Below, in pieces: positions 1 through 10,181 of a stretch of DNA of 64,000 bases; positions within the stretch are counted from its first letter, which is position 1, and the number at the start of each line of letters is the position of its first letter. The stretch covers positions 248,001 to 312,000 of the forward strand of contig JBAOHX010000005.1 in the NCBI GenBank assembly GCA_037044955.1, given 5' to 3'. The translations under genes and the position numbers were made by a program. The notes beneath the pieces were generated by a model that was not told the origin of the DNA, ran no database searches, and saw only the letters and a program-made list of their open reading frames with translations. The stretch is from JAJXWB01 sp037044955. GTDB lineage: Bacteria; Pseudomonadota; Alphaproteobacteria; Rhizobiales; Beijerinckiaceae.

Positions 1-907
1 AAACCCGCGTCAAGCCGCCCGCTCGCGCGGCCCGCGCCGGCGCCCCCGCTCGACCTTCGCCCGACATCGCTGAGCGTGACCCGCATCGAGACGCTGCGCC
101 GCGATCCCTACGCCATCTATGCCGAGCGCATCCTGAAGCTCGAGCCGCTCGCGGCGGTCGACTTCGCGATCGGCCCGTCCGAACAGGGAACGGGCGTGCA
201 CGAGGCGCTCGCCGAACTCGTCCGGCAATGGCCCGACGGCTCCCGGCCGGCCGGAATGCGCGAGGCGCTGATGGCGGAAGCGCGCAGGCAATTGGCGCCT
301 TTCTTTGCAGACCCGGCATGGCGCGTTTTCCGCTGGCCCGCGCTCGAGGCCGGCCTCGACTACGTCCTTGCCTACGAAGAAGGCCGGCGCGACGCGCTCA
401 CGAAAGTGTTCGGCGAGACGCGCGGCCGTCTCGTCTTCGATCTGGCGGACACAAGCTCGTTCACGCTGACAGCGGAGGCCGACAGGATCGAGATAGATCG
501 AAACGGTCGCGCGAGAATCGTCGACTACAAGACCGGGCAGCCGCCGTCGTCCCAAGCAGATCGGACTGGGGCTCGCCTCGCAACTCACGCTCGAGGCCGC
601 GATGGCGCGGCGCGGCGCATTTCCCGAAATCGGCGCGGTCGAGGCGGACTCCGGTATCTACATCAAGCTCGGCGGGCCGGAAGGCGGAAAGATCGTCGAG
701 GCGCCGAAGAACGGCGCCGACTTCGCGGCGCTCGCCGAGGAACATTTCGCGGGGCTCGCGCAGCTCCTGTCGTCCTACCGCAACCCCGCGCAGGGCTATC
801 CGTCGCGCGCGCTTGCGCAATTCATCACGCGCGCGGGAGATTTCGATCATCTCGCGCGGGTCAAGGAATGGTCGGCCTCCGGCGGCGGCGCGGAGGACGA
901 GGGATGA
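1..907 (+). CDS. addB: AddB, C-terminal part (double-strand break repair), partial and frameshifted
   Basis: This is the 3' end of addB; its 5' part lies left of the window. AddB is the second subunit of the AddAB helicase-nuclease, which resects double-strand breaks for RecA loading. What is visible is the C-terminal RecB-like nuclease: a TRIETLRRDPYAIYA stretch, the GVHEAL histidine motif, then VDYKTGQPPSS with the catalytic Asp and Lys. One extra C near 551-553 (TCC-C-AAG) shifts the frame. The reading continues as KQIGLGLASQLTLEA and runs uninterrupted to TGA at 905. The stop overlaps the addA start (ATGA), so the two are translationally coupled. Both halves look conserved, so the shift is probably a sequence error. 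Identification is firm from motif order and the addA neighbour. Confidence 0.88.
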
Positions 908-3900
908 GATACGACATCCCCGCCCTGACGCAGGCCTACCAGAAGCGTGCGTCCGACCCCGACGTCTCGGCCTGGGTCTCGGCGCATGCGGGCTCCGGCA
1001 AGACGCATGTGCTGACGCAGCGCGTCGTGCGGCTCCTTTTGTCCGGCGTCGCGCCTTCGCGCCTGATCTGCCTCACCTTCACCAAGGCCGCGGCCGCCAA
1101 CATGTCGGCGCGCGTGTTCGACATGCTTGCGGGCTGGACCTTGATGGACGACGCGGCGCTCGCCGCAGCCATCGCGAGAACCGGCGCGACGCCGCCGCGC
1201 GATCTCGATGTGGCGCGGCGGCTTTTCGCCGCCGCCGTCGAGACGCCTGGCGGTCTCAAGATCCAGACGATCCACGCCTTCTGCGAGCGCGTGCTGCATC
1301 TCTTCCCGTTCGAGGCGAACGTTCCCGCCGAGTTCCGCGCCGCCGAAGATCTGGAGCGCGCCGAACTGCTGGCGTCGGCGCTTCAGCAGACCTTTGCCGC
1401 GGCGGCGGACGACGACCGTCTCGGCGCCGCGCTGGCTCTTGTCGCGGATGAATGTTCGGAAGGCGCGTTCGCGCGGGTTCTCGACGCAGCGATCGGACAT
1501 CGTGAAGCGCTGGAAGATGTCGAAGGAACGATCGCGCGGCTGCCGGCGGCGCTCGGCCTTTCTCGCGACGATGATGCGCATTCCGTGCAACGCGCGATGA
1601 TGGAGGGCGACGTCGCATGGACGGAATGGTCCTCGATCGCCGCGGTTTTCGAACAGGGCTCGACCAAGGACAAGGAACAGGCGGCGCGGCTCGTCGCGGC
1701 CGCGGCGCAAGCGCCCGATGTTGCATGCCTAGAAGCCTATCTCGGCTTCTACTTCACCGACCGTGGCGGTCTGCGCAAGCGCATCGGCACGAGCGCGGTC
1801 GAAAAGGCGGCGCCGGGCCTGCTCGACCGGTTGATGAAGGAGGGTTCGAGGCTCGAGGCATTGCGCGACAAGCTGCGCGCGCTCGCATGCGTCGAGCGCT
1901 CCGCCGCGCTGCTGCGTCTGGCGGCCGCCTGCCTCGATCGCTACGAGACCCTGAAGCTCACACGCGGCGTGCTCGATTTCGACGACATGATCGCGCGAAC
2001 GCGCGCGCTGTTCACGCGCGAGGGCGCGGCCGCCTGGGCGCTCTACAAGCTCGACAATGGCGTCGACCACATCCTCGTCGACGAGGCGCAGGATACGAGC
2101 GAGGCCCAGTGGGCGATCCTCGACGCGCTCGCATCGGAATTCACCGCGGGCGCGGGCGCGCGCGCGCTTAAGCGCACGTTCTTCGCGGTCGGCGACGAGA
2201 AGCAGTCGATCTTCTCGTTTCAGGGCGCCTCGCCGCAATCGTTCGGCCTCATGCGCAAGAGTTTCGAAGGACGCGTGCGCGCAGCCGGCCAGGTGTTCGA
2301 TCCGGTGCCGCTCGACCTTTCGTTCCGGTCGGCCAGGGGCGTGCTCGACGCCGTCGACCTGATCTTCACCCGGCCCGAGGCATTGGCCGGCCTGCAATCC
2401 GACCCCACGGACCAACCGCCCAGGCACGCCGCCCTGAAATTCGACATTCCCGGCATGGTGGAAATCTGGCGCCCGATCGTCGGCGAGAAAGCGGAAGACC
2501 CGACGGACTGGGCGCTGCCGCTGGACCTGCCGCGCGAAACCTCGCCGCCGGTCGAGCTTGCGCGCACGATCGCCGCCAAGATCGCGCGGCTCACGCATGC
2601 CGGTTCGCGCGAGCGCGTGCACGATTCCGATACGGGCGCCTTGCGCGCCATCCGGCCGGGCGACGTGATGATTCTCGTGCGCCGGCGCGACGCCTTCTTC
2701 GAAGCCATGGTGCGCGCGCTGAAATCCGCGAACGTGCCCGTCGCCGGCGCGGACCGCCTGGAAATCGCCAGCCATATCGCCGTCATGGACATGCTGGCGG
2801 CGGCCCGCGCCGCGCTCGCGCCGGACGACGATTATTCGCTCGCCTGCGTGCTGAAATCGCCGCTGTGCGGGCTCGACGACGAAGATCTCATCCAGCTCGC
2901 GCCATTACGCCCCGCCAGCCTCGACGCGGCGCTGCGCGCATCGCGCGATGCGCGCCATGCCGAAGTCGCCGCGCGCATCGCGCGCTGGCGCGCGTCAGCC
3001 GGCGAATTCGGGCCGTTCGATTTCTTCAGCCGCCTGCTCGGGCCCGAAGGCGGGCGACGCGCCTTCCTGACGCGGCTCGGCGCGGAGGCAGGCGATGCGC
3101 TCGACGAATTCATGGCGCTCGCGCTGGAGCACGAACGCAGCGCCGCGCCCTCGCTCGCGACATTCGTGCACGAAGTCGAGTCGCTGTCCCTCACGATCAA
3201 GCGCGACATGGAAAGCGCCGGCGACATGGTGCGCGTGATGACCACGCATGCGGCGAAGGGGCTCGAGGCCAAGATCGTGTTCCTGCCGGACACGTGCAGG
3301 CTGCCGCCATCCGCAAACGATGCGGCATTGTTCGAGATCGACACGCTCGCCGGCCCCACGCTCGCGTGGTCGCCGCGCAAGGCCGACGACGCCGCCGCGG
3401 TGGCGGCCGCGCGCGCGCATGCGCGGCAAGAGGTCGAGAACGAGTATCGACGCCTGCTCTATGTCGCGCTGACGCGCGCAGAGGAACGGCTGTACATCTG
3501 TGGCCATCACGGCGCGCAGGGAAAGCAGCAGGGTTGCTGGTTCGATCTGGTGGCGGACGGCCTTGCCGACGTGCTGAATGAAGTTCCGGACGAACATGCG
3601 CCGGATGGAATGGTCCATCGATTTGGCGAACCCAGTCTCGGCGACGAACGCGAACCGATGGCGGCTGCGGTCGCGAAGCCGACGGCGCCCGACTGGCTCT
3701 TCCTGCCCGCGCCCAACGAGACCGAACCGCCGCCGCCGCTGCGGCCGTCGAGCGCGCTGTCCGGCGCGGATGCGCCCGATGCTCGCGAGCCCGCAGCGGC
3801 GTTGCGCCATTCCTCCGGCGTGCAGCGCGGGCTGTTCGTGCATCAGCTCCTGCAGAGCCTGCCATCGCTCCCGGCCGAACAGCGCGCCGCAGCCGCGTTG

Positions 3901-4317
3901 CGCTATCTGCGCGCCCAGACGCCGGGCCTGCACGGCGCCATCGCCGAAGACCTCGCGCACGAAGTCGTGCAGGCCCTCGACCTTGCTGAAGCCGCCCCGT
4001 TGTTCGGCGCGCGTTCCCGCGCCGAAGCCGCGATCGCCGCGCGCATTTTGCGCGAGGGCGGCAAGCCGATCGATATCGCCGGCCGCATCGACCGGCTCGC
4101 GGAAGTGGGCGAGGAAGTCTGGATCGCGGATTTCAAGACGGGCGCGCGGCCCGACGAAACGCCAGCGACGTATGTGACGCAGCTCGCGCTCTATCGCGCC
4201 GGCGTCGGCGCGCTCTACGCCGGCAGGACCGTGCGCGCCTTCATCTTCTGGACGCAGGCGCCGCTGCTGGAAGAGATGTCGGCGGCGGCGCTGGACGCCG
4301 CGCTCGCCGAGGTTTGA
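904..4317 (+). CDS. addA: AddA, ATP-dependent helicase/nuclease subunit A
   Basis: UvrD/Rep-type (superfamily 1A) helicase subunit of the AddAB recombination complex, 1137 residues, about the usual alphaproteobacterial length. Visible in order: Walker A AHAGSGKT at about residues 28-35, DEAQDT (motif II) at about 390, VGDEKQSIFSFQG (motif III), TTHAAKGLEAKIVFL (motif V region), and YVALTRAEERL (motif VI) at about 854. A C-terminal PD-(D/E)XK nuclease follows: GLFVHQLLQ (His motif), GRIDRL, then IADFKTG at about 1074. The start is the ATG inside the ATGA overlap with addB; an in-frame extension to 76 is only addB coding sequence. The gene converges on kup with 27 bp between the stops. No internal frame break. 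Confidence 0.95.
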   Translation: MRYDIPALTQAYQKRASDPDVSAWVSAHAGSGKTHVLTQRVVRLLLSGVAPSRLICLTFTKAAAANMSARVFDMLAGWTLMDDAALAAAIARTGATPPRDLDVARRLFAAAVETPGGLKIQTIHAFCERVLHLFPFEANVPAEFRAAEDLERAELLASALQQTFAAAADDDRLGAALALVADECSEGAFARVLDAAIGHREALEDVEGTIARLPAALGLSRDDDAHSVQRAMMEGDVAWTEWSSIAAVFEQGSTKDKEQAARLVAAAAQAPDVACLEAYLGFYFTDRGGLRKRIGTSAVEKAAPGLLDRLMKEGSRLEALRDKLRALACVERSAALLRLAAACLDRYETLKLTRGVLDFDDMIARTRALFTREGAAAWALYKLDNGVDHILVDEAQDTSEAQWAILDALASEFTAGAGARALKRTFFAVGDEKQSIFSFQGASPQSFGLMRKSFEGRVRAAGQVFDPVPLDLSFRSARGVLDAVDLIFTRPEALAGLQSDPTDQPPRHAALKFDIPGMVEIWRPIVGEKAEDPTDWALPLDLPRETSPPVELARTIAAKIARLTHAGSRERVHDSDTGALRAIRPGDVMILVRRRDAFFEAMVRALKSANVPVAGADRLEIASHIAVMDMLAAARAALAPDDDYSLACVLKSPLCGLDDEDLIQLAPLRPASLDAALRASRDARHAEVAARIARWRASAGEFGPFDFFSRLLGPEGGRRAFLTRLGAEAGDALDEFMALALEHERSAAPSLATFVHEVESLSLTIKRDMESAGDMVRVMTTHAAKGLEAKIVFLPDTCRLPPSANDAALFEIDTLAGPTLAWSPRKADDAAAVAAARAHARQEVENEYRRLLYVALTRAEERLYICGHHGAQGKQQGCWFDLVADGLADVLNEVPDEHAPDGMVHRFGEPSLGDEREPMAAAVAKPTAPDWLFLPAPNETEPPPPLRPSSALSGADAPDAREPAAALRHSSGVQRGLFVHQLLQSLPSLPAEQRAAAALRYLRAQTPGLHGAIAEDLAHEVVQALDLAEAAPLFGARSRAEAAIAARILREGGKPIDIAGRIDRLAEVGEEVWIADFKTGARPDETPATYVTQLALYRAGVGALYAGRTVRAFIFWTQAPLLEEMSAAALDAALAEV

Positions 4318-4344
4318 GCAAAGGCCGGATCGAAAGTCCGACCG

Positions 4345-6357
4345 TCAGATCGTGACCTGCGCGCCCAGCTCCACGACGCGATCCGAGGGGATCGCGAAGA
4401 AGTCCGTCGCCGTCGTCGCCTGCTTCGACAGGCTGATGAACAGCTTGTCCTGCCAGTGCGGCATGCCGGAGGTCGGGCTCGGCTTGAGGAAGCGCCGGCC
4501 GAGGAAGAACGACGTCGTCATGATGTCGAACTTGTAGCCGGCCTTGCGCAGCGCGGCCATGGCCGAAGGTATGCGCGGGCTTTCCATGAAGCCGAAATGC
4601 AGGGTGACGGCCATGAAGTCGTCGGAGAGCTTGCGCGTTTCGAAACGGTTGGCGGGATCGACGCGCGGAATGTCCTCGGTGACGACCGACATCAAAACCA
4701 CGCGCTCGTGCAGAACCTTGTTGTGCTTGAGATTGTGCATGAGCGCCGGCGGCGCGACGTCCGGCGAGCCCGTGAGGAACACGGCGGTGCCCGGCACGCG
4801 CGTCGGCTTGGATTTGGCGAGCATGCGCAGGAGATCGGCGGTAGGGATCGAATCGCGCTTGCTCTTCTCGTTGAGCTGCGACGTGCCGCGCGACCATGTC
4901 CACATCGTCACCATGGACGCGCCGCCGAGCAGGATCGGCACCCATCCGCCTTCCAGCACCTTCACGAGATTGGCGGACAGGAACGACATGTCGATGGCGA
5001 GGAAGAAGCCGACGAACAACAGCACGCCCCAGATCGGCCAGCGCCACAATTTCCACACGACGATGGCGGCGAGCGCGGTGTCGACGGCCATCGAGGCGGT
5101 GACGGCGATGCCGTAGGCGTTGGCGAGCGAGTCCGAATTCTTGAAGAGGATGACGAGAATGACGACGCCGATCAGCAGCAGCCGGTTGACGCGCGGCACG
5201 AAGATCTGGCCTTCGGCCGATTCCGACGTGTGCCGGATTTCCATGCGCGGCAGCAGGCCGAGCTGGATCGCCTGGCGCACGATCGAGAAGGCGCCGGTGA
5301 TGACCGCCTGGCTGGCGATGATGGTGGCGACCGTCGCGAGAATGATGAGCGGGATGAGGCCCCAGTCCGGCGCGAGCTGGTAGAAGGGGCTGAAGTTCTC
5401 CTGCGTCACGACCGCGGGATGGGCGAGGATGAAGGCGCCCTGCCCGAGATAGTTGAGGATGAGCGAGGGAAGGACGAAGAAGACCCAGGCGAGCTGGATC
5501 GGCTTGCGGCCGAAATGGCCCATGTCGGCGTAGAGCGCTTCGGCGCCGGTCACGGCGAGGAAGACGAGGCCGAGCGTCGTGAAGCTCTTGGCGCCGTGCG
5601 AGAACAGGAAGACGAGCCCGTTGACCGGATTGATCGCGTTGAGGATGGCCGGCGCGTCGAAGACATGCATCGCGCCGAGCGTCGCGAGCGTGCCGAAGAA
5701 CAGGACCATGATCGGGCCGAAGAAGGCGGCGACCTTGGCGGTGCCGCGACTCTGCACCATGAACAGCGAAATCAGGATCGCGATGGTGATCGGCAGGATG
5801 TAGGGCGACAGGTCGACGTACTGGCGAACGGCGGGCAGCTTCAGGCCCTCGATCGCGGACAGAACGGAAATCGCCGGCGTGATGATGGCGTCGCCCGAAA
5901 ACAGCGCGGCGCCGGCGACGCCGAGCAGGAAGATCGGCATGGTGCGCTTGCCGACCGCGTGCTGCGCCAGCGCCATCAGCGACAGCGTGCCGCCCTCGCC
6001 CTTGTTGTCGGCGCGCATGATGAAGGCGACGTATTTCACGGTGACGATGAAGATCAGCGCCCAGATGAGCAGCGACACGATGCCGACGATCTCGGCCTGA
6101 TGCGCGCCCGTCTCCTTCGTGTGCTCCAGCGAGGCCTTGAGGGCGTAGAGCGGGCTCGTGCCGATGTCGCCGTAGACGACGCCGACCGAACCGAGAGCCA
6201 TGGCCCAGAAGCCGTTGGCGTGTCCTGCGTGGCCGGCTCCCGCGTTGCCGCCGTCGCCGCCCGCCCGATGTTCGGAACCCGGCTCTGGCGCGCGGCCGTC
6301 CTGCGTCCGCGGAACGGCCGTTGTGGAACTGTCGCCGTTCGATCCTGACTGCGTCAT
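4345..6357 (-). CDS. kup: Kup-type potassium uptake protein
   Basis: Inner-membrane K+/H+ symporter of the KUP/HAK/KT family, 670 residues. The hallmark GVVYGDIGTSPLYAL lies at about residue 55, after a roughly 45-residue Gly/His-rich hydrophilic N-terminus, and is followed by about 12 hydrophobic segments and a soluble C-terminal domain. The start is ATG at 6357 (MTQSGSNG); no clear Shine-Dalgarno precedes it. The open frame continues upstream to 8166 but only as the antisense of hrpB. Its promoter must lie in the about 210-bp divergent region shared with hrpB. The N-terminal tail is long for the family and may be partly untranslated if a later start is used, though no better start with a ribosome site is seen. 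Confidence 0.93.
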   Translation of the reverse strand: MTQSGSNGDSSTTAVPRTQDGRAPEPGSEHRAGGDGGNAGAGHAGHANGFWAMALGSVGVVYGDIGTSPLYALKASLEHTKETGAHQAEIVGIVSLLIWALIFIVTVKYVAFIMRADNKGEGGTLSLMALAQHAVGKRTMPIFLLGVAGAALFSGDAIITPAISVLSAIEGLKLPAVRQYVDLSPYILPITIAILISLFMVQSRGTAKVAAFFGPIMVLFFGTLATLGAMHVFDAPAILNAINPVNGLVFLFSHGAKSFTTLGLVFLAVTGAEALYADMGHFGRKPIQLAWVFFVLPSLILNYLGQGAFILAHPAVVTQENFSPFYQLAPDWGLIPLIILATVATIIASQAVITGAFSIVRQAIQLGLLPRMEIRHTSESAEGQIFVPRVNRLLLIGVVILVILFKNSDSLANAYGIAVTASMAVDTALAAIVVWKLWRWPIWGVLLFVGFFLAIDMSFLSANLVKVLEGGWVPILLGGASMVTMWTWSRGTSQLNEKSKRDSIPTADLLRMLAKSKPTRVPGTAVFLTGSPDVAPPALMHNLKHNKVLHERVVLMSVVTEDIPRVDPANRFETRKLSDDFMAVTLHFGFMESPRIPSAMAALRKAGYKFDIMTTSFFLGRRFLKPSPTSGMPHWQDKLFISLSKQATTATDFFAIPSDRVVELGAQVTI

Positions 6358-6368
6358 TCGCAAGCTCG

Positions 6369-6420
6369 GGGGAGAAGCCCCACCGCCGGTTGCAGCCGGC
6401 GGGCGCGGCGATATACGCCG
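6369..6420 (-). promoter_or_regulatory. Two hairpins in the kup 5' leader
   Basis: Just upstream of the kup start the sequence can form two stems: a perfect 7-bp stem (6383-6389 with 6396-6402, loop TTGCAG) and a 5-bp stem (6406-6410 with 6416-6420, loop ATATA). No T-run follows, so they do not look like a terminator. They would fold in the kup mRNA close to the initiation region. No known riboswitch class is recognised; regulatory meaning is inference only. Confidence 0.3.
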
Positions 6421-6567
6421 TTTCCCCATCACAGAAAAGTCCCATTCGTAAAACCGCTTCGGCGAGCGATCCTGCGCGCTTTTCGAAATCCGCAAGGCGG
6501 AATTGAAACGCAAACGACAACGCCTCTGGCGCGTTGCGGTTGCGAATTGTTCCTGCCAAGAAACCCC

Positions 6568-9073
6568 ATGCGCTCCTTTCCCGACCGGCTGCCGATCGAC
6601 GACGTGCTCGCAAGCGTGCGCCGGAGCCTCGTTGCTGCGCCCAATCTCGTGCTCGTCGCGCCGCCGGGCGCCGGCAAGACGACGCGCGTCCCGCTGGCGC
6701 TGCTGGACGAGGACTGGGCTGCAGGCCGCCAGATCGTCCTGCTCGAGCCGCGGCGCCTGGCGGCGCGCGCGGCGGCGCAGCGCATGGCCGAAACCCTCGG
6801 CGAGACGGTCGGCGACACGATCGGCCTGCGCATCCGCATGGAATCGCGCGCCTCCGCACGCACCCGCGTCCTCGTGGTCACCGAGGGCGTGTTCACGCGC
6901 ATGATCCTGGACGATCCCGCGCTCGAGGGCGTGGCCGCCGTGCTGTTCGACGAGTTCCACGAGCGCTCGCTCGACGCCGATCTCGGTCTGGCGCTGGCGC
7001 TCGACGCGCAGGCGGGGCTGCGCGAGGACCTGCGGCTGCTGGCCATGTCCGCCACGCTGGACGGCGCGCGCGTCGCGGGCCTGATGCGCGACGCGCCGGT
7101 CATCGAGAGCGAGGGCCGCGCTTTTCCGGTCGAGACGATCTATCTCGGCCGCGACCCCGCCGAGCGGATCGAACCGGCCGTTCAGCGCGCGATCCTGCGG
7201 GCGCTGGAGACGGAGAAGGGATCGATCCTCGTCTTCCTGCCGGGACAGGGCGAGATCGAGCGCGTCGCGCGTGACCTGTCCGACCGCATTCGCGACCCGG
7301 CCATTCTCGTCGCGCCGCTCTACGGCGCGCTCGACCGGCGCGATCAGGACCGCGCCGTGCTGCCGGCGAAGCCCGGAACGCGCAAGATTGTGCTGGCCAC
7401 ATCGGTCGCGGAAACTTCGCTCACCATCGAGGGCGTGCGCGTCGTCATCGACAGCGGGCTTGCCCGCGTGCCGCGCTACGAGCCCGACCTCGGCCTGACG
7501 CGGCTCGAAACCGTGCGCGCCGCCCGCGCGTCCGTCGACCAGCGGCGCGGCCGCGCCGGCCGCACGGAGCCCGGCGTCTGCTATCGCCTGTGGGAGGAAG
7601 CCGCGACCGGCGCGCTGCCGGCTTATCGCGCAACCGGAAATTCTCAGCGCCGATCTTTCGGGGCTCGCGCTCGACCTCGCCTTCTGGGGCGTGCGCGAGC
7701 GGACGGGGCTCGTCTTCCTCGATCCGCCGCCCGCCCCCGCCTGGACGGAAGCGGTCAAGCTGCTGCAATCGCTGGGCGCGCTGGACGCCGACGGCGCCAT
7801 TACCGGGGAGGGGCGGGCGATCCGCGCCATGCCGCTGCCGCCGCGACTGGCCCGCATGGTGGCGGACGCCGCGCGCGCCGGCTCGGGCGCGACGGCCGCC
7901 GAAGTCGCCGTCCTCCTGTCGGAGCGCGGGCTCGGCGGCCCGGCGGCCGACCTCGAGGACCGGCTCGACCGGTTCCGGCGCGAGCGCGGCCAGCGGGCGG
8001 ACGCCGCCCGCGGCATGGCGCGGGGGTGGGCCAGGGCGGCGCAGCCGGGGCAAAAGGCGGCGGCCCAACCGGGACCGCCGGCCGCCCGCCGGCCAGTGGC
8101 CGAGTTGTCGACCGGCGCCCTCGTCGCCCTCGCCTTTCCCGAGCGCATCGCCCAAAGGCGCGGCAAGCCGGGCGAATTCCTGATGGCGAACGGCCGGGCG
8201 GCAGCGCTCGAACCGCACGACCGGCTGGCGTCCGCCGACTATATTGCGGTCGCGGAGGCGACGGGGCGCGCCGCGCAATCGCGCATTCTGGCGGCGGCGC
8301 GAATCGAGCTTGCCGAAATCGAGGCGCTTTTCGCAGACGTCATCGAGAAGCGGCGCGAGGTCTCCTTCGACAAGGAGAAGGCCGCGCTGCGCGCCCGCGA
8401 AACGCGAAAACTCGGCGCGCTGACGCTGGAAGCGCGCAATCTCGGGCTGGAGCCCGGCCCCGAGACGGCGCGGGCGCTGGCCGAGGCGCTCGCCGGGGGC
8501 GGGATCGAGCGGCTGCCGTGGAGCGCGCGGCTCCAGCAGTTGCGGGGCCGCGTCGCCTTCCTGCGCCGCGCCGAGGGCGACGAGTGGCCCGATCTCTCGG
8601 ACGCCGCGCTGGCGGCGACCGCCGCAGACTGGCTGGCGCCGTTTCTGGAGAGCGCCCGCGGCATTTCCGATATTTCGGAAGCGATTCTTTCGGACGCGCT
8701 GGACGCGCTGCTGCCGTGGGACGTGCGGCGCCGGCTGGACGCCGAGGCGCCGACGCATTTCGAGACGCCGGCGGGCTCACGCATCGCCATCGACTACGAG
8801 GCCGAGGGCGGACCCGCGATCCATGTCCGCGTGCAGGAACTCTACGGGCTGAAGGCCCATCCCGCACTCGCCGGCGGGCGGGTAAGGCCGGTGTTCCACC
8901 TGCTGTCGCCCGCGCACCGGCCGATCCAGACGACCGGCGACCTGCCCCGCTTCTGGACAGGCGCCTGGAGCGACGTGAAGAAGGACATGAAGGGCCGCTA
9001 TCCGAGGCACGTCTGGCCGGACGATCCGGCGAACGCCGCGCCCACGACCCGCGCCAAGCCGCGCGGGACGTAA
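6568..9073 (+). CDS. hrpB: HrpB, ATP-dependent DEAH-family helicase, frameshifted
   Basis: Superfamily 2 DEAH/RHA-type RNA helicase HrpB, about 834 residues when the two frames are joined. Visible: Walker A APPGAGKTTRVP (about 30-40), FDEFHERSLDADLGL (motif II as DEFH, about 128), SATLDG (III), SVAETSLTIEGV, QRRGRAGRTEPGVCYRLW (VI), then the HrpB C-terminal domain ending KPRGT. An extra C at 7627 (TAT-C-GCG) breaks the frame; after it the protein continues as AQPEILSADLSGLAL. ATG 6568 (MRSFPDRLP) is preferred over an upstream TTG at 6547 because family members start just before the IDDVL segment. It converges with the next gene, 3 bp between stops. HrpB's exact role is poorly known in the family. 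Confidence 0.9.
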
Positions 9074-9076
9074 CTG

Positions 9077-9974
9077 CTAACCCAGGTCGACCGTCACGAT
9101 TTCCGGCGGCGCGCCGATCCGCATCGGCACGACCGAGGCGCCGAGGCCGCCGGAGACGACGAGATGGCGGCCCTCCTCGATCATGTGCCCGTAGGCGTAG
9201 CGCTGGCCGTAACGCGAGGGCACGATCGGGCGCCAGCCGAAGAGATTGAGCTGGCCGCCATGCGTATGGCCGCTGATCGTGAGCGCCACGCGGCCGGGAA
9301 CCTTCGGGAAAATATCGGGCTCGTGCGCCATCAGGATGAGGGGCGCGCCGTCCTCCGCCTGCGCGAGCGTCGCCGGCAGATCGTCGATGCCGTAGCGGGG
9401 CGCGCGCCAGCCGCGCTGCGGCACGAAGGCGATCTGGTCGCCCAGCCCCGCGATCCAGAACGGCCGCCCGTCCTTCTCGAGGCGCAGGGCGGCGTTCTGA
9501 TAGAGGCGCAGGCCTGCGTCCTGCAAGGCGAGGCCGACGACAGGGAGCCCGTCGCCGCGCTTCATCGCGGCGCGCGTCGTTCCACCAGTCGTGATTGCCG
9601 AGCACCGCGTGGACGCCGAGCGGCGCGCGCAGCCGCGCCAGCTCGCGCGTCCATTCGGCAAGCGGCAGCGGCGTCTGAAAGCGATGCGTGGCGATGTAGT
9701 CGCCGAGCAGGAGGATGCAGTCGGCGCCCAGATCATTGGTCCGGTCGACGATGTCGGCCACGCGGGCGCCGCGCATCCAGGGGTCGCAGGCGTGCAGATC
9801 GGCGATGATCGCCAGCCGCAGCCTGAGGCCGCCGGGCCAGCCGGGCGGGGCGAAAGCGTAGCGCGTGCGGCGAAGCCCAAGGAGGGGTTCGCCGACAAGG
9901 CCATAGCCGGCGACGCCCGCGCCTGCGACGAGCGCGCCGGCGGCCAGACGCAGCAGGGTCCGGCGGGTAATCAT
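9077..9974 (-). CDS. Tat-exported calcineurin-like metallophosphoesterase, frameshifted
   Basis: A dimetal phosphoesterase of the calcineurin superfamily, similar to YkuE-type enzymes. The N-terminus MITRRTLLRLAAGALVAG is a twin-arginine signal, so the enzyme should act in the periplasm or at its membrane face. Metal-site motifs appear in order: ADLHACD, GDYIATH, LGNHDWWND, MAHEPD and SGHTHGGQ. The frame is broken at about 9567-9577 by a net one-base insertion after NDAR; it resumes at MKRGDGLPVVGLAL and ends at 9077. Natural substrate unknown; UDP-diacylglucosamine pyrophosphatase-like activity is possible but not shown. Divergent from the phosphoglucomutase gene, with a 207-bp intergenic region. 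Confidence 0.85.
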
Positions 9975-10181
9975 GCGGAAACGGGCGGATCAAGAAAAGA
10001 CATGACCCGGTCTAGCACAGAGCGTAAAAGGCGATGCTGCGTTTTCGCCAGCAACTTCTTGCGCCGCCCCTGCCGGGAAACGGCGACCCGGCGTCGAGCA
10101 AACCCTGTATCGGCAGACGCCAGCGCGAGAGCGCGCCGGACGGGGCTCGCTCTCTCAATCGTTCTTGCAACGGGATTTTGC

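Noticed and set aside
6358..8166. N-terminal extension of kup by about 600 codons
   Set aside because: The extension is antisense to hrpB and unlike any Kup protein; the family N-terminus begins near the ATG at 6357.
9591..10181. N-terminal extension of the phosphohexomutase
   Set aside because: It overlaps the divergent metallophosphoesterase gene and carries no family sequence; the ATG at 10182 gives the usual length.
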